From JAZOTM01 sp045657625 (lineage in GTDB: Bacteria > Bacillota > Clostridia > Lachnospirales > Lachnospiraceae), in contig JAZOTM010000013.1 in assembly GCA_045657625.1 (NCBI GenBank), positions 62,001 through 126,000 of the forward strand: a DNA stretch of 64,000 nt, in the 5' to 3' direction. Below are positions 52,318 to 60,390 of the stretch, in pieces; position 1 is the stretch's first letter; each line of letters opens with the position of its first letter. The translations under genes were made by a program, and so were the position numbers. The notes under the pieces are model-generated. The model was not told the DNA's origin and searched no databases. It was given only the letters and a program-made list of their open reading frames with translations.

Positions 52318-53466
52318 TTAAGCCATTAACATACGGAACATTTCAATCACCTGTTCCTTGGTAGCTTCTCTTGGATTTCCAGGATAGCAAGCATCATTTA
52401 ATGCATCTGTTGCAAGTGTATCCAAATCTTCTTCTTTAATCTTATCTAAAGTCTTTGGAATACCTACATCCTCAGAAAGTTTACGAACTGCTGCAATCGC
52501 TGCATCTCTGTATTCTTCCTGTGACATATTGTCTACACCTTCTACGCCCATAGCTCTTGCTACTTCACGAAGTCTTTCTCCTGTATATTCACGGTTGAAT
52601 TCCATAGAGATTGGTAAGAACATTGCACAAGCAACACCATGTGGTGTGTCATAATGTGCAGAAAGTGTATGTGCCATCGCATGGTCAATACCAAGACCTA
52701 CATTGGAGAATCCCATACCTGCAATATACTGTCCCAAAGCCATACCTTCGCGACCTTCTTTTTTGTTTTCTACGGCATCTCTTAAGTTCTGAGAAATCAA
52801 TTTGATAGCTTCCAAATGGAACATATCTGTCATTTCCCAAGCTGCCTTTGTCGTATATCCTTCAATTGCATGTGTTAATGCATCCATTCCGGTAGCTGCT
52901 GTCAAGCCCTTTGGCATAGAGGACATCATTTCCGGATCTACGATTGCCACGATTGGCATATCGTGTGTATCAACACAGACAAATTTTCTTTCTTTTTCTA
53001 CGTCTGTAATTACATAGTTGATTGTAACTTCTGCTGCAGTTCCTGCTGTAGTAGGAATTGCGATAATCGGTACACAAGGATTCTTGGTAGGTGCAACACC
53101 TTCCAAGGAACGTACATCTTCAAATTCCGGATTAGTAATGATAATACCAATGGCTTTTGAAGTATCCATAGAAGAACCACCACCGATTGCAACGATGCAG
53201 TCAGCTCCTGATTTCTTGAAAGCCTCTACACCATTTTTTACGTTTTCAATGGTTGGATTTGGCTTAATGTCAGAATAAATTTCATAAGGAATCTTTGCTT
53301 CATCCAATAAGGAAGTCACTTTTCCGGTAACCCCAAATTTAATCAAATCCGGATCAGATGCAACAAATGCTTTCTGAAAACCATTGTTATTAATTTCATT
53401 TACAACTTCTGCAATTGCGCCTGCTCCATGATAAGAAGTGGCATTAAGTGAAATTCTGTTTGCCAT
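52318..53466 (-). CDS. fucO: Iron-containing alcohol dehydrogenase, lactaldehyde reductase (FucO) type
   Basis: This 382-residue group III alcohol dehydrogenase is the same length as E. coli FucO and keeps its landmarks: MANRISLNATSYHGAGAI, SGADCIVAIGGGSSMDTSKAIGI (NAD site), PTTAGTAAEVTINYVITD, and the iron ligands in ATGMDALTHAIEGY and SNVGLGIDHAMAHTLSAHYDTPHG. It would reduce L-lactaldehyde to 1,2-propanediol during fucose or rhamnose breakdown. ATG at 53466 has AAGGAG eight bases upstream; the in-frame TTG before it is less likely. It is monocistronic. Confidence 0.85.
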   Translation of the reverse strand: MANRISLNATSYHGAGAIAEVVNEINNNGFQKAFVASDPDLIKFGVTGKVTSLLDEAKIPYEIYSDIKPNPTIENVKNGVEAFKKSGADCIVAIGGGSSMDTSKAIGIIITNPEFEDVRSLEGVAPTKNPCVPIIAIPTTAGTAAEVTINYVITDVEKERKFVCVDTHDMPIVAIVDPEMMSSMPKGLTAATGMDALTHAIEGYTTKAAWEMTDMFHLEAIKLISQNLRDAVENKKEGREGMALGQYIAGMGFSNVGLGIDHAMAHTLSAHYDTPHGVACAMFLPISMEFNREYTGERLREVARAMGVEGVDNMSQEEYRDAAIAAVRKLSEDVGIPKTLDKIKEEDLDTLATDALNDACYPGNPREATKEQVIEMFRMLMA

Positions 53467-53564
53467 AATCAATTCTCCTTTTCCTCATCTGTTAATTATT
53501 TAACATTGTTTACGATAATATTTTATCATTATAAGAATTGAGATATAAGTTACAGATATGGAAA

Positions 53565-53630
53565 TGTGTCACATTCTGTAATTCCCTTATTTTCGGCTTT
53601 TTCCGTAAATGATTGTAGATTGTGTCACAT
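53565..53630 (-). promoter_or_regulatory. Paired TGTGTCACAT sites upstream of fucO
   Basis: The near-palindrome TGTGTCACAT occurs at 53565-53574 and again at 53621-53630, 56 bp apart. A TATAAT-like box on the minus strand at 53528-53533 has no good -35, so an activator bound at the nearer site could drive it. TACAGA at 53551 and TCTGTA at 53575 form a wider dyad around the first site. The consensus resembles Crp/Fnr half-sites. Confidence 0.5.
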
Positions 53631-53745
53631 AGCATTATGGATAGACTTTTTTCTTATACCAACACTATGGCTCCGGCCTTTCTCTATGATTCAATGCCGC
53701 TAGGATAAATTGACCTTTTTATTATGGTTTCTCTTGCCACCCCGG

Positions 53746-54801
53746 TTACGGGGTGGCCGGCGATATATTGAATGTGTAACCATCTGTTTGTGTAGCCAGC
53801 ACCACATTATAAGGATACTGTCCATAATAACTACTAGCATTAGACGATGTGTAATAAGTATAAGAAGAATCCCATCCGGTAAAAAAGTATCCTTCCTTAT
53901 ATGGAATGTCACTGAAAACTATATTGTATCCAACATAATTAGATAATGTTGTATTATATGCTGTTCCATTAATTGTTCCGCCATTGGTATTGATAGTAAC
54001 TTTCTGTGGATACCTTGCTAAAGCGATATGAATACCAGATAAAGGTAAACTCATACCATAAGTACCAACCCAGGATTGAAAGTCCGTAGTCATGTTAAAA
54101 GCGGACGCATCCGTGATTGCACCTGTTCCATATCTTGAAGCAGTTAATGTTTCCCTTGAATATACTGATTCATAATATGCTAAATTTGGTTCAGTACTTC
54201 CACCCGATACAGCTTTAAGTAAATCTTCAGTAATATATCCAACTCTACCATAGTACTCAATATAGTAAAAATTTCCTACTGCTGTTTTACTATTGCTGGT
54301 TTTTTGCAATTCCAATCCAACTGCTTCAATCCAGGAACCGCCACCCGGATAAGATGCATTATAGCTGGTTGTATATCCGCTGGTGTTAGTCCAACCAATA
54401 TTATGTCTATGCACAGTCCCACGGATTCCACCGGTCATACCATCTAATTTTAAAGTATAAGTAATTCCAGCCAGCCAATGACTGTTCAATGAATTCAACG
54501 TAGCATCTGAATATTCATAACCATTTCTCCAACTTCCATTCAAAGATGCTGATCCACCATTATACCAGTTACCAAAGTATTCTGTACCGCTAATACTTGC
54601 AGAACCAACTTCTTCAAAACTAATATTACTTGCTGCAGCCTTTACAGAATCATAGGAAACATAAAGGCCTGCCACAAACACAAGCAAACTACACATGATA
54701 GTAGTAAGTATCAGCCCCGCATTTAAATGTAGTCCTCTTTTCGGCTTTTCTCTGGCTTTTCTTTGTTGCTTCTGATTGAATCTCTTTTTAAATTTTATCA
54801 T
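53746..54801 (-). CDS. Membrane-anchored surface protein with C-terminal Listeria-Bacteroides (InlB B) repeat
   Basis: The 351-residue protein has a basic cytoplasmic N-terminus (KKRFNQKQQRKAREKPKRG), one helix (LILTTIMCSLLVFVAGLYV), and a Ser/Gly/Tyr-rich extracellular part. It ends with VTINTNGGTINGTAYNTTLSN... YKEGYFFTGWDSSYTYY, one InlB B-like repeat. There is no LPXTG sorting signal. It probably binds the cell surface or host glycans. The stop codon lies in the loop of a GC-rich hairpin (53736-53757). An AAAGGAATAAGCG ribosome binding site precedes the ATG. Confidence 0.7.
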   Translation of the reverse strand: MIKFKKRFNQKQQRKAREKPKRGLHLNAGLILTTIMCSLLVFVAGLYVSYDSVKAAASNISFEEVGSASISGTEYFGNWYNGGSASLNGSWRNGYEYSDATLNSLNSHWLAGITYTLKLDGMTGGIRGTVHRHNIGWTNTSGYTTSYNASYPGGGSWIEAVGLELQKTSNSKTAVGNFYYIEYYGRVGYITEDLLKAVSGGSTEPNLAYYESVYSRETLTASRYGTGAITDASAFNMTTDFQSWVGTYGMSLPLSGIHIALARYPQKVTINTNGGTINGTAYNTTLSNYVGYNIVFSDIPYKEGYFFTGWDSSYTYYTSSNASSYYGQYPYNVVLATQTDGYTFNISPATP

Positions 54802-54885
54802 CGCTTATTCCTTTCCCATTTTTTTGAAAGAATCACTTTCTACCTACTAAATCGGATACTTTAAAAAGTAAAGAAAAGCAATAAA

Positions 54886-54909
54886 AAAGAGACTATTTCT
54901 AGCCTCTTT
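54886..54909 (-). terminator. Terminator after the decayed NADAR gene
   Basis: On the minus strand AAAGAG pairs with CTCTTT and CTA with TAG across one mismatch, followed by TTTTTTAT. It overlaps the remnant's stop and ends the XRE/IrrE/PIN cassette. Confidence 0.55.
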
Positions 54910-55420
54910 CTCTTTGAAAACTATTTCGCACTTCCATAAGAATATTTCCCAAAAGATTTGCTCCATTTCCGTTTACTGTACCCCATATCTTATCGCCCCA
55001 GTCATTGCCTTCTTCCAAATATTCATTCCCGGTTGCAAGAAAGTTTCTCCCTTAGTTCCTCATTCTGTTTAAATTTAGCATATACAATCTCTTTCATAAT
55101 TTGAACTTTCACTTCTTCCCAATCTTTTCGTAGAGCAACTTGTCTTCCTAACTTTTTGGCTTCTGATGGGTTTAAATTTGTGAATTCCAACGCCTATCTA
55201 CAAAAGATTTTTCTTTTGGATTATATGCTTTTTGCGCTTGAAAAGCAGCTGTAATGGTTCAAATATTTTCAAAAGTTCTTCTGCTGGAATAAATTGTACT
55301 AATTCTTTTGAAGGAATATTATAAAACCATTGCGATTGAACATATATATCCGCAAACCAATGTGCCATAAAATCTGTGATATATGGTTCGCCATCCTTTG
55401 ATGAGCATTTTTCGCAATCT
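54899..55420 (-). pseudogene. Decayed NADAR-family gene
   Basis: Conceptual minus-strand translation in three frames gives consecutive NADAR (YbiA-like N-glycosidase) segments: TAAFQAQKAYNPKEKSFV, then NPSEAKKLGRQVALRKDWEEVK and IMKEIVYAKFKQNEELRE, then LLATGNEYLEEGNDWGDKIWG and LLGNILMEVR. At least two frameshifts and a stop separate them. A further open stretch upstream (55262-55420, containing WFADIYVQSQWFYNIPSKELVQFIPAEELLKIFE) probably belonged to the same or a neighbouring gene. NADAR enzymes act on ADP-ribosylated substrates and sit beside toxins such as DarT. Here the gene follows a PIN gene. Confidence 0.7.
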
Positions 55421-55439
55421 ATACTGGTGAACCTCCATT

Positions 55440-55982
55440 TTATTGATGTTGATCTAAATATTCACGAAATGATTGCGCACCAATTCTTCTACGTTTCTCT
55501 AACATTGATCGCCACATATTTTCTGCCTCATCCATCGTCAATATGCTTTTATTGTACGCTTCAAGAATTATATCAGCTGTGGTTGTGTATTTTAAATTGT
55601 ATCTATCAATGTATTTTTGAGTGTCTCTAAAATTATTACTTGCCAAAATACCATTTCTTTCTTTTGCTAAAGCAATGCAAGATGCTTCGCCTCGCCCAAT
55701 AACCATTTCGCCTTCTGGTGGAATAAGCGCTAATTCTGAAAATAGTTCATATTCTTTGCTGCTTGTTTCCATATCAATAATAATCGCTTGTTTTCGCTGC
55801 ACCATTGCATCGATTCTTTCCTTGAGAACAGACGCTTGCCCCTTACAATCAGCTAACTCATTATATACTTGTATCGGAATAGCAATTCTGTTTGCATATA
55901 ATTCTGTAACAATACTGGTGTCATCTATCCATAAAAATGCAGAAATACAATCTGTGTCAAAAAAAAGCGTTTCTTCAGTCAA
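55440..55982 (-). CDS. PIN-domain-like nuclease
   Basis: Starting at a TTG (55982) with GGAGGAG seven bases upstream and overlapping the ImmA/IrrE stop, the product is about 180 residues. It has the PIN acid residues FFDTDCISAF at the start, IGRGEASCIALAKERNGILASNNFRDTQKYI in the middle (the usual E and D ligands), and a helical C-terminus. Earlier ATG starts at 55997 or 56021 are possible but have poorer ribosome binding sites. PIN proteins are usually RNases of toxin-antitoxin pairs. This one sits third in an XRE/ImmA/PIN cassette, an arrangement I have seen in other Firmicutes. Confidence 0.7.
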   Translation of the reverse strand: MTEETLFFDTDCISAFLWIDDTSIVTELYANRIAIPIQVYNELADCKGQASVLKERIDAMVQRKQAIIIDMETSSKEYELFSELALIPPEGEMVIGRGEASCIALAKERNGILASNNFRDTQKYIDRYNLKYTTTADIILEAYNKSILTMDEAENMWRSMLEKRRRIGAQSFREYLDQHQ

Positions 55983-56712
55983 TGATTTCTCCTCCATCAG
56001 CAAGCCCAAAAACAATATCATCTCGATATGCAGATAACAAATATTCTTCGTATTTTCCTGTTGATATCTTATTGCATTCTAATAATTCTTCGGCTTCTTT
56101 TACGTATTTCCCATAAACAAAATACTTTTCGCTTTCGGGAGAAGGGTTGTAGAGTGCGTCGCTATATCCCGCTCGTTTAGCTGATAATTTAACGTTGTTG
56201 GAAAAACTCTCAAGTTCTGTTCCATTAATATAGTTGTCGTTTAGCAATCTATATAATAACGCTTTGCGACTAATCTTATAATATTGTTCTAACTTCACAA
56301 TGTCATTTACCGAAACTGGTTTTGTAATTTTGAATTGTTCAAATGCATTCTGTGGCATAAGGAAGTAAGAGGCAAACATATCTGCATTTTGTTCAGAAAG
56401 AATTTTATTATTAAAATTAGAGCAAATAAAAGAACTCATGTCTTCATCAAAATAAATATGATATAATTCATGCGCTAAAGAATATCGTTGTCTTCCATAT
56501 GTCATAGATGAATTAATGACGATAATATTTGTGTGAGTACACTTTCTACAATAACCCGATATATTATTACCGAGAGGATACATTATAAGTGTTATATCCT
56601 CTAATCTCTGTATTAAAGAAAAAATGTCGATTGGCGAAAAAGAATCTTCACCCATTTTTCGTCTCAATTCAAGTGCCTTATTCGCTAAATCAAATTTATC
56701 AATTTTTGCCAT
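55975..56712 (-). CDS. ImmA/IrrE-family metallopeptidase
   Basis: This 245-residue protein has the zinc protease motif SLAHELYHIYFDED (HExxH with following acids) around residue 80 and the family's QNADMFASYFLMPQNAF helix. Members cleave or relieve XRE-type repressors, as ImmA does in ICEBs1 and IrrE/PprI in Deinococcus. Its start overlaps the XRE gene by 14 bp, with GAGGTATTAT as ribosome binding site. A similarly coupled pair often controls a mobile or toxin module. Confidence 0.85.
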   Translation of the reverse strand: MAKIDKFDLANKALELRRKMGEDSFSPIDIFSLIQRLEDITLIMYPLGNNISGYCRKCTHTNIIVINSSMTYGRQRYSLAHELYHIYFDEDMSSFICSNFNNKILSEQNADMFASYFLMPQNAFEQFKITKPVSVNDIVKLEQYYKISRKALLYRLLNDNYINGTELESFSNNVKLSAKRAGYSDALYNPSPESEKYFVYGKYVKEAEELLECNKISTGKYEEYLLSAYRDDIVFGLADGGEIID

Positions 56713-57049
56713 ATAATACCTCGTCCATTTCTAACTGATTCAAAATAATAGCGTTAACATTAGCCAAAATACAGTTGTCTTCAAATGTTAATGCCTCTGT
56801 TCGGAAGGCCATTTTTCCTGTTGGCAAAGTCGATGCGTCAGTAATGAAAGTCTTAACAGGACAACAAAAAAGAGTTGCTAATTTATTCAATGAATCCGAA
56901 CTAATTGCTCGCTCTCCATTTTCGTATTTCGAAATCATACTTTGATCTACACCTAAAAACGTTGCAACATCGGCTTGTGTCATATTTTCCATTTCTCGAA
57001 TGTATTTTATCTTTTCCCCAATCTTTCTAAAATCTATTTGATTACTCAT
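56699..57049 (-). CDS. XRE-family helix-turn-helix regulator
   Basis: This product of 116 residues starts at 57049 after AAAGGAGC. The DNA-binding domain is FRKIGEKIKYIREMENMTQADVATFLGVDQSMISKYENGERAIS (residues 7-50). The rest may bind its ImmA/IrrE partner. A longer frame to 57124 lacks a ribosome binding site. It probably represses its own promoter through the TTGTCATAA inverted repeat. Confidence 0.88.
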   Translation of the reverse strand: MSNQIDFRKIGEKIKYIREMENMTQADVATFLGVDQSMISKYENGERAISSDSLNKLATLFCCPVKTFITDASTLPTGKMAFRTEALTFEDNCILANVNAIILNQLEMDEVLYGKN

Positions 57050-57117
57050 AATTATTGCTCCTTTCTGATGATGCAAATACATTCTCACTAACTTCTTAAT
57101 CATATTATAGCACACCA

Positions 57118-57158
57118 TTGTCATAAAAACTACATAGGCATGTGAAAAATTATGACAA
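57118..57158 (-). promoter_or_regulatory. Operator-like inverted repeat upstream of the XRE gene
   Basis: TTGTCATAA (57118-57126) and TTATGACAA (57150-57158) are perfect complements. They are placed just upstream of an extended -10 box (TGCTATAAT on the minus strand near 57105-57113), so an XRE dimer or tetramer could shut the promoter. Confidence 0.55.
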
Positions 57159-57182
57159 AATAGAGAATGTTAAGGAGGTATT

Positions 57183-57228
57183 ACAAAATAAAATCCACCC
57201 TCACGTTTTCTGCAAGGATGGATTTTGT
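57183..57228 (-). terminator. Terminator after the SH3 lipoprotein gene
   Basis: On the minus strand AAATCCA pairs with TGGATTT and ACAAAAT extends with ATTTTGT across a short bulge, around a 20-nt loop. A T-rich stretch follows. Confidence 0.5.
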
Positions 57229-57274
57229 ATTTTCTATATTTTTATGAGAATAAGAATGAAAAGAAATTTTATAA

Positions 57275-58029
57275 TTAGATAGAGAAATTACCTGTCTCTT
57301 CAACTGAACCATCTAACGTATCATTGTCCACTATAATACCTTGAGCCTCTAACTCTGCAGCTTGCTGTTGCAACTGTTCTAATAGCGCTGCATCACTACT
57401 ACTCGTATCGCTACTAGATGAAGTATCTGTACTAGCACTTGAACTACTTGTGTCGGTGCTGGTGCTGGCTGTTGTATCTGTACTGCTTGTCTCTGCGGTT
57501 GTGCTATCACTACTGGTTCCAGAGCTGCTACTACTTGTACTGGAGCTACTACTTGAACTACTTGTTGAAGAAGAGCTACTACTTGTAGAACCGGATGTTT
57601 TATTGGTGCTACTTGTACTTGCTACTGTAACTTCTTCTACCGCATTTGGATTTTCTGTTGTTAAGCTGGATGCAAGCACATATCCTTCTTTTTCATCCGT
57701 CGTGATTTTGTAATAACCATTACTGGTCTGTGCAGTAACCGTTACTTCTGTTCCGCTTGCAATTGAACCAATCACTCCACTTCCTGCATTTTCAAACAAT
57801 ACCGCTCTTCTGGATGTGTATAACACGACATTATCTACCGCTTCTTCTGTGATTTCTTCTGCAGCTTCTACCTCAGTACTGTCTGTTACATCCTCTAAGG
57901 ATACACTTTCCTCTACTTCTGTACTGACTACATCTAAAATGTCTTCACTCTCTGCTGTTTCTGTACTTCCACATGCTGTCATGCTCAAAGTCAATGCACT
58001 TACTACCAGGGCTGTTACTATTTTTTCAT
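57275..58029 (-). CDS. SH3-domain lipoprotein with poly-Ser tail; signal peptide out of frame at an A tract
   Basis: The region has AAGGAG, then ATGATATGAAAAAATAG: ATG-AAA-AAA-TAG stops at once. Adding one A to the six-A run (58021-58026) would give MKK joined to IVTALVVSALTLSMTAC, a perfect lipoprotein signal with its Cys. The mature protein has an acidic linker, an SH3_3 domain (about NVVLYTSRRAVLFENAGSGVIGSIASGTEVTVTAQTSNGYYKITTDEKEGYVLASSL), and a long Ser/Thr tail. So it is either a broken gene, a phase-variable one, or one read by slippage. Only the start is affected; the rest has normal codon structure. Confidence 0.6.
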
Positions 58030-58123
58030 ATCATATTCTCCTTTGCTCTCTCTAGTCACAAAAGAATTTTCTCATACAATCCCATCGCATTCCCGAAATT
58101 GTATTACAAAATATCCTTTTTCC

Positions 58124-58165
58124 TACAATTACACAAGAATTGTAACACCCCCCAATTTTTGTCAA
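58124..58165 (-). promoter_or_regulatory. Promoter and operator-like dyad of the SH3 lipoprotein gene
   Basis: On the minus strand TTGACA (58160-58165) and TACAAT (58139-58144) are 15 bp apart. TACAATT-N7-AATTGTA (58124-58144) is a perfect dyad that covers the -10, so a repressor site is plausible. Confidence 0.45.
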
Positions 58166-58193
58166 AACATTATGAGGCTTTCTCCAGGATTTC

Positions 58194-58748
58194 CTACAGC
58201 AGTCCAACTTCTGCAAAAATCTCATGCAGCGCCGGAGGCATGGCTGCAATCATGAGATCCGCCAATTCCCCTTCTGATTCTTTCATGCCCTTCATCAACC
58301 ACTGTACAGTCATGTAAATGGATGCCCAACAATACATTTCCAAAAGTTTTCGGTTTTTGTGGCTTAGAATTGTCCCGGTTTTTTCACGTATTCTGGCACA
58401 GTAGAATTCGTAGATCATGATAAAATCATGTTCCTTCAAATTGTTCTGTTCGTCTCCTTTAAATCCGGCGGTAAAAAACAATCGTTCTTCTTTGATATAA
58501 GCAAACTTTTTCATCAAGCCTTCCCGCAAGGTCTCCCCCAACCCCATCTCTCGAAAGGACTGTTCCAAAAGCATATCAAAGTACCAATTGATTAAATCGT
58601 ATTTATCTATGAAATTTCGATAGAAGCTTTGTCTGGAAACACCGCAAACCTCTACAATCTGCTTTACCGTAATATTCTCCACAGCTGTGGTTCGCATGCA
58701 TTCCTTCATGGCTTCCGCTAATTTGAGTTTAATATCCTTTTTTTCCAT
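58194..58748 (-). CDS. TetR-family transcriptional regulator
   Basis: This 184-residue protein has an N-terminal TetR helix-turn-helix (LAEAMKECMRTTAVENITVKQIVEVCGVSRQSFYRNFIDKYDLINWYF, residues 10-55) and a helical ligand or dimer domain like that of the DhaS/TetR_C_7 group. It is transcribed toward the SH3 lipoprotein gene; the amidohydrolase-like gene ends just upstream of its promoter. The regulated genes are not identifiable from sequence. Confidence 0.85.
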   Translation of the reverse strand: MEKKDIKLKLAEAMKECMRTTAVENITVKQIVEVCGVSRQSFYRNFIDKYDLINWYFDMLLEQSFREMGLGETLREGLMKKFAYIKEERLFFTAGFKGDEQNNLKEHDFIMIYEFYCARIREKTGTILSHKNRKLLEMYCWASIYMTVQWLMKGMKESEGELADLMIAAMPPALHEIFAEVGLL

Positions 58749-58763
58749 GTCCCTATTTTACAC

Positions 58764-58812
58764 GTAAAAAAGTCCTCAGCACAAGTATTTACAACTATGT
58801 GACTGAGGACTT
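58764..58812 (-). terminator. Terminator after the amidohydrolase-fold gene
   Basis: AAGTCCTCAG (58770-58779) pairs perfectly with CTGAGGACTT (58803-58812), with further weak pairing in the loop, and six T residues follow on the minus strand. Confidence 0.8.
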
Positions 58813-58847
58813 CCTATACATGCTATGGCACCAAAATTTCGAACAAC

Positions 58848-59897
58848 TTATTTCACACCATATAATCTTTCCGCATTTTTGTAGAGGATCAAGTCTTTCT
58901 CCTCTTCTGTGATATCCAAACTACGTACAAAATCCGGGCCTTCTGTCAGCCATTCCTTTCGTACCGGATAAGAAGAACCAAAGAGAATATGCTCTGCTCC
59001 CAAGGACTCTACGGCGCATTCCAAAGCTGCCTTTCCCCATGGTTTTGCGTGGGACATTTCAAAGAACAACTGATCCTTTACCAACTCCAACGGAGAGACA
59101 TCGGAACTTTGGAAACGTTGTACGCCCTCGGTCTTTGCTTTTTTCGGGAACCACAAGGAAGTAAAAGCAAAAAATCCGCCACCCAACATAGAATGTACCA
59201 AGCGAATATTTGGATACTTCTGGAAGAATCCACTAAAAATCTCACGACCAATGGCAGTGCATTGATCCACACAACGTCCGTAGCTTCTTCTCAAATTGTC
59301 GTAATCCGTCAAAGAGGAAAAATCCACCGGCACCGGTGTGTGGTGTACGTAAATGGTAATGCCCCCTCTGCCTTCTCCAACTTCATTTAAATAAGAAAAG
59401 AAATCTGCGAATGCAGGATCGTCTAAATATTTCTCTCCGTAATGTGCAGACATTTGAAATCCCTGCATATCCAGTTCGTCTAAACAACGAAGAATTTCTT
59501 TTTTGGTAGCCTGATCTCCCCTCGGTGGTACGACACCAAGTCCGACCAATTTTCCCTTTGATGCCTCTACATGGGCATGCATTTTTGTATTAAAATACCG
59601 GCACATGGAAAGACTCATCCATTCTTGCTGACAAGAAAGCTTTAATACTGCTTTCTCTACACCAGCCTCTTCCATATCTGCCAATTGTTTTTCTAATTCA
59701 TATTCGCCCTCTACATAGTCCAGATTTCTGGATCCTACCGGCTTTTCTATCACATATACCTTTTTTCCATTTTCTAAGGTATTTAAAGAACCCTTCATGC
59801 CATATTCCATCGGGATTTCGCGTAAGAAGTCTTCGCTTTTTTCCTCCTCATGAAACAACTCTTCCGGGAACCAATATAAATTTGCATCAATAACCAT
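58848..59897 (-). CDS. Amidohydrolase-fold (COG2159-like) protein lacking canonical metal ligands
   Basis: This 349-residue TIM-barrel protein looks like an amidohydrolase 2 family member: YVHHTPVPVDF and IRLVHSMLGGGFFAF give two of the usual His, and LFGSSYPVRKEWL the end of the barrel. But the first motif, normally DxHxH, is DANLYW, and the FGSDYP Asp near the C-terminus is Ser. With two ligands and the catalytic Asp gone, it is probably not a conventional zinc hydrolase or decarboxylase. It starts 15 bp after the Sel1-like gene. Whether a subfamily with this pattern is common needs a search. Confidence 0.75.
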   Translation of the reverse strand: MVIDANLYWFPEELFHEEEKSEDFLREIPMEYGMKGSLNTLENGKKVYVIEKPVGSRNLDYVEGEYELEKQLADMEEAGVEKAVLKLSCQQEWMSLSMCRYFNTKMHAHVEASKGKLVGLGVVPPRGDQATKKEILRCLDELDMQGFQMSAHYGEKYLDDPAFADFFSYLNEVGEGRGGITIYVHHTPVPVDFSSLTDYDNLRRSYGRCVDQCTAIGREIFSGFFQKYPNIRLVHSMLGGGFFAFTSLWFPKKAKTEGVQRFQSSDVSPLELVKDQLFFEMSHAKPWGKAALECAVESLGAEHILFGSSYPVRKEWLTEGPDFVRSLDITEEEKDLILYKNAERLYGVK

Positions 59898-59911
59898 GAC
59901 TCTTTCCTTTC

Positions 59912-60244
59912 CTATGCCAAACGTTCCATACCAAGTGTAGCCGCTGCTGCCAACATGGTGCCATCCTTCTTCGGATGATCCTTTTCAATAGCCTTGCCAT
60001 ACCATTTCTTGGCTTCTTCCGAATCCTGGTCTGTAATAACGCCAAATTCATAGAACTGTCCCAATGCAATCTGGGAAGTAATATCTCCGCTTTCTGCTGC
60101 AGAAATCAAATAATAAAGCCCGATGTATCTTCCGGCTTTAAAATCACCATTTTCTTTTCCTTGTAATAAACTCTCTAGATTTTCTTCTAAAGCAGCTTTT
60201 GCTTCCGCAAAATTCATACCTTCTATATTGAATCTTTTTTCCAT
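59912..60244 (-). CDS. Small Sel1-repeat protein
   Basis: The 110-residue protein contains about two Sel1-like helical repeats, clearest in ITSQIALGQFYEFGVITDQDSEEAKKWYGKAIEKDHPKKDG (about 54-95). Sel1 repeats mediate protein-protein contacts. It is the first gene of a two-gene unit with the amidohydrolase-fold gene and has a GGGGATAG ribosome binding site. Confidence 0.7.
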   Translation of the reverse strand: MEKRFNIEGMNFAEAKAALEENLESLLQGKENGDFKAGRYIGLYYLISAAESGDITSQIALGQFYEFGVITDQDSEEAKKWYGKAIEKDHPKKDGTMLAAAATLGMERLA

Positions 60245-60390
60245 TTCTATCCCCTTTCACAATATTTCTCAAGGTAATTCTATTTTATAAACCCAATTCC
60301 ATTCAAACCATTCTATTTTTTTAGAGATTTATTCAAAAAATGAATAAATCTCTATAAAATAAAAGAGCTGCAATCGCGACTCTTTCCATA

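Noticed and set aside
53736..53757. GC-rich hairpin as terminator of the surface-protein gene
   Set aside because: The stem contains the stop codon, and no T run follows on the minus strand.
57172..57190. AAGGAGG on the plus strand as a ribosome binding site
   Set aside because: No start codon with an open frame follows before stops, and the region forms the terminator of the minus-strand gene.
57340..57640. Antisense plus-strand frame rich in Leu and Val as a membrane protein
   Set aside because: It is the shadow of the Ser/Thr repeat tail of the SH3 lipoprotein on the opposite strand.
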